From NCBI RefSeq assembly GCF_017875235.1, contig NZ_JAGGMI010000004.1:248001-312000 (forward strand): a stretch of 64,000 bases of DNA. Direction: 5' to 3'. Each line of letters starts with the position of its first letter. The stretch's first letter is position 1. The notes below the pieces were generated by a model. That model made no database searches. It was not told the origin of the DNA and saw only the letters and a list, made by a program, of their open reading frames with translations. The stretch comes from Asticcacaulis solisilvae. GTDB lineage: Bacteria; Pseudomonadota; Alphaproteobacteria; Caulobacterales; Caulobacteraceae. Of this stretch, positions 62,038 through 64,000 are shown piece after piece. Position numbers and translations under genes: made by a program.

Positions 62038-62466
62038 ATGAGCAAACTGATCCTCCACGCCACCTCCCTGACCCTCCTGGTCGGCCAGACCTGGCGCGGC
62101 GTGCTGATCGTGGGGCCGTCCGGCATCGGCAAGAGCGACCTGGCCCTGCGTGCCATCGAATCGGGCTGTCACCTGGTTTCGGACGACTATTCGTGCATCT
62201 GGACGTCCGGCGGACACCTCTATGCCGCCCCTCCCGAAACCATCGAAGGACTGATGGAAGTACGGGGCTTAGGGATAATCGGCCAGGGCCAGCGCCGTCC
62301 CATGACCCGCGTCACACTTGTGGCCCTGGCGCAGACCGATCCGGTCGACCGCTTGCCGGAAAACGAAATCACTCCCATATTGGGACTGAACCTCCCGACG
62401 ACCCGTCTCAATCCGCGTGAAGCGTCATCGGTGTCCAAGCTTATCACGCGCCTGCGGCAAAACTAG
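62038..62466 (+). CDS. hprK: HPr kinase/phosphorylase, short alphaproteobacterial form
   Basis: A 142-residue enzyme that phosphorylates HPr on a serine. It corresponds only to the C-terminal catalytic domain of the Gram-positive protein, as is normal in alphaproteobacteria. Walker A is GPSGIGKS at residues 26-33 and is followed by VSDDYSCIW; the HprK signature region is EVRGLGIIGQGQRRPMT. Together with the EIIA and HPr genes downstream it forms a regulatory phosphotransferase system without sugar permeases in view. Ribosome site weak. Confidence 0.92.
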   Translation: MSKLILHATSLTLLVGQTWRGVLIVGPSGIGKSDLALRAIESGCHLVSDDYSCIWTSGGHLYAAPPETIEGLMEVRGLGIIGQGQRRPMTRVTLVALAQTDPVDRLPENEITPILGLNLPTTRLNPREASSVSKLITRLRQN

Positions 62467-62660
62467 ACGGGCGCTGGTTTCGCAGCACCGTCACATCTTT
62501 ACCGTGCCCTTACGTCAAGTGACACAGAAGCCACGGTTTTCGCTGTGGTGCGGGTTTTGCTGGGAAGTTCAGAATTTCTCATTTTGCAGTGCGAAGCAAA
62601 GAGGACTAGTATCGCGCATTCGGCCGGTCGCACGAGCGCGGCAGTAAGGTTAAGGCATAC

Positions 62661-63065
62661 ATGATCGGACTGGTGATCGTTACGCATGGCAGGCTCGCCG
62701 AAGAGTTCGTCGCGGCGATGGAACATGTGGTGGGGCCACAGAGCCAGGTAACCCCCATCTGCATCGGCCCCGAGGACGATGTCAGCCTGCGCCGTCAGGA
62801 AATCCTGAAGGCCACGGCCGAGAACGACACCGGTGACGGCGTCATTCTGCTGACCGACATGTTTGGCGGCACGCCGTCCAACCTGGCCATTTCGGTGATG
62901 GAACAGACGCGCGCCGAAGTCATCGCCGGCATCAACCTGCCCATGCTGATCAAGCTGGCCTCGCTTCGCCGCAACGAAGACCTGGGCGCCTGCGTCTGCC
63001 ACGCCCAGGAAGCCGGACGCAAATACGTGACCGTCGCCTCCTACGTCCTGTCCGGAGACAACTGA
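62661..63065 (+). CDS. PTS EIIA component, mannose family (regulatory)
   Basis: A 134-residue cytoplasmic EIIA of the mannose type. The phosphorylated His is residue 9 in LVIVTHGRLAEEF; the conserved LLTDMFGGTPSNLAI and GINLPMLIKL follow. In this clade the protein, fed by HPr, regulates rather than transports, since no EIIB/C/D genes are present. AAGG precedes the ATG at modest distance. It lies between hprK and the HPr gene. Confidence 0.92.
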   Translation: MIGLVIVTHGRLAEEFVAAMEHVVGPQSQVTPICIGPEDDVSLRRQEILKATAENDTGDGVILLTDMFGGTPSNLAISVMEQTRAEVIAGINLPMLIKLASLRRNEDLGACVCHAQEAGRKYVTVASYVLSGDN

Positions 63066-63124
63066 GTCTCATAGGATTTTGACTGGACTCAGAATCAGAA
63101 CTCTCGCATCATCCCGCAAAACAC

Positions 63125-63226
63125 AGAGCATCGCCCGCTTCAAATGAAGCGAAGCTATGCTCTTATTTTTCGTTTTGTCGCATTTCCTAACGGCGAACCG
63201 CTTTGGCACTTCGCCGGGAAATGCTC
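63125..63226. repeat. Second-subfamily double-hairpin repeat upstream of the HPr gene
   Basis: AGAGCATCGC...GCTATGCTCT with inner CGCTTC/GAAGCG forms one hairpin (63125-63163); the linker TTTTTCGTTTTGTCGC matches the reverse of the GCGACAAAAC linker in the main family; GCATTTCC...GGAAATGC with inner CGGCGAA/TTCGCCG forms the second. It ends about 10 bases before the AAGGAGG of the HPr gene and is open in the HPr frame. Confidence 0.75.
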
Positions 63227-63245
63227 CGCCTCCCAAGGAGGTCCC

Positions 63246-63536
63246 ATGAGTGAGACGGCATTACCGGTGCGAGCCCAGGTCGAAATCTGCAACAACAAAG
63301 GCCTGCACGCGCGCGCCTCGGCTAAGTTCGTGAAACTGGCCTCGAGTTTCGAAAACGCTCAAATCCATGTCATCAAGGACGACAATCGTGTCGATGCCCT
63401 GTCGATCATGGGCCTGTTGATGCTGGGCGCCGCCAAGGGCTCGCTGATTGAAATCGAAGCCGAGGGCGAGGAAGCCGAAGCCGCCGTCACGGCACTCAGC
63501 GAACTGGTCGCCAACCGCTTCGACGAAGAGGCATGA
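63246..63536 (+). CDS. ptsH: Phosphocarrier protein HPr
   Basis: A 96-residue PTS phosphocarrier. His21 in KGLHARASAKF is the site phosphorylated by EI; Ser53 in VDALSIMGLLMLGAA is the site for HprK. ATG 63246 is fixed by AAGGAGG immediately upstream. The frame is open further upstream to 63144 through the repeat, but the family start and ribosome site rule out that extension. The gene overlaps nothing; the next ORF starts two bases after its stop. Confidence 0.95.
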   Translation: MSETALPVRAQVEICNNKGLHARASAKFVKLASSFENAQIHVIKDDNRVDALSIMGLLMLGAAKGSLIEIEAEGEEAEAAVTALSELVANRFDEEA

Positions 63537-63537
63537 C

Positions 63538-64000
63538 GTGAAACCGCTCTGGCTTGCCGTTGCCCTTGCCCTTTCGTTCACGGCGCCGACTGTCGCGCAC
63601 GCCGAAGAGGGCGAGCCCGAAGCCACGGCGCCGGTAAAGAAGAAAATCCGCAAGAAGACCAAGGCGAAACCCAAGGCCCCGGCGCCCGCGAAACCCGCCG
63701 GGCCGGTGCCCTATACCTCGCTTGCGCCGTCGACCTTGCCCAATGCCCAGCCGGTGACGCCCGGCCCGCCGGCGCACGCGCTGACGCATGAGGTCATGCC
63801 CCAACCGGCGGAAACGAACGTGCCGGTCGCGCCGCCTTCCGATGTCGCCATTGCGCCGAAAGTCGATACTACGCCGCCTCCCCCACCGCCGCCGGTGGTG
63901 GCCCAGGCGATCCCACAGGCCGCGCCGACGGTCGGCGGCCAGGCGCAGATCAGCCTGAAGTGCGAAACCACCGTGGTCGACGGCAAGCAGATGGTCAGCC
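63538..64000 (+). CDS. Exported proline/alanine-rich protein, 5' part (runs off the right edge)
   Basis: The GTG at 63538, two bases after the HPr stop, opens a frame with a signal peptide (PLWLAVALALSFTAPTVAHA), a lysine-rich stretch (VKKKIRKKTKAKPKA), and a long proline-rich linker (PVTPGPPAHALTHEVMPQPA, TTPPPPPPPVVAQA) before a domain beginning QISLKCETTVVDG at the window edge. It is probably periplasmic or surface-anchored; family not recognised. Close spacing suggests cotranscription with ptsH. Confidence 0.7.
   Translation, partial: MKPLWLAVALALSFTAPTVAHAEEGEPEATAPVKKKIRKKTKAKPKAPAPAKPAGPVPYTSLAPSTLPNAQPVTPGPPAHALTHEVMPQPAETNVPVAPPSDVAIAPKVDTTPPPPPPPVVAQAIPQAAPTVGGQAQISLKCETTVVDGKQMVS

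Noticed and set aside
63144-63245. N-terminal extension of HPr by 34 residues through the repeat
   Set aside because: HPr proteins start at the position of ATG 63246, which has AAGGAGG directly upstream. The open frame reflects the repeat, not an extended protein.

Overview
The window reads as chromosomal DNA of a Caulobacteraceae-type alphaproteobacterium, most like Asticcacaulis or a close relative. This is an inference from gene content: long TonB-dependent receptors of the Caulobacter/Xanthomonas type, a ChvI-ChvG two-component pair followed by a short HPr kinase, a mannose-type EIIA and HPr, Tad-type pseudopilins, and generally GC-rich coding DNA. No rRNA gene is present to settle the genus. 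One tRNA (Arg, CCG) is present; I see no CRISPR array and no intact insertion sequence.

Layout. 1-2132: 5' part of a TonB-dependent receptor (minus), with a palindromic repeat inserted in frame in its signal-peptide region. 2768-6430: a distinctly AT-richer three-gene island (minus) encoding an alpha/beta-hydrolase effector, a small middle component and an SMC-like ABC ATPase, which matches the ABC-three-component/Lamassu type of anti-phage system. 6558-10191: exported hydrolase, DUF885 metallopeptidase-like protein, TetR regulator. 10424-12517: three Tad pseudopilin-like genes. 12514-19621: TetR regulator divergent from a complete tripartite RND efflux operon, with paired operator-like palindromes between them. 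19989-30512: carbohydrate-uptake region with two TonB-dependent receptors, an exported family 2 glycosidase and a TPR-sulfotransferase. 30668-37253: a membrane-anchored HTH-TPR regulator, then five tightly packed genes for exported proteins including a TPR-secretin lipoprotein. 37422-43598: Czc-type metal efflux operon (minus). 43775-45916: LacI and GntR/FadR regulators. 46236-52596: a minus-strand sugar or sugar-acid oxidation operon (MFS transporter, lactonase, two paralogous SDRs around a zinc alcohol dehydrogenase, DUF2243 membrane protein and three small ORFs). 53301-56636: three-gene operon of unknown role. 56976-59385: sigma-factor remnant, tRNA-Arg and a 573-residue protein of unknown function. 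59593-63536: ChvI, ChvG, HprK, EIIA-Man, HPr. 63538-64000: start of a proline-rich exported protein.

The most unusual signal is a dispersed family of double-hairpin repeats of about 100 bp: five close copies and three diverged relatives. One copy is translated in frame inside a receptor gene, in the manner known for Rickettsia palindromic elements. Five others begin exactly at a stop codon, three of them supplying TAG from their own first bases. The ABC-3C/Lamassu-like island and the secretin-lipoprotein cluster are the two candidate gene systems most worth follow-up.
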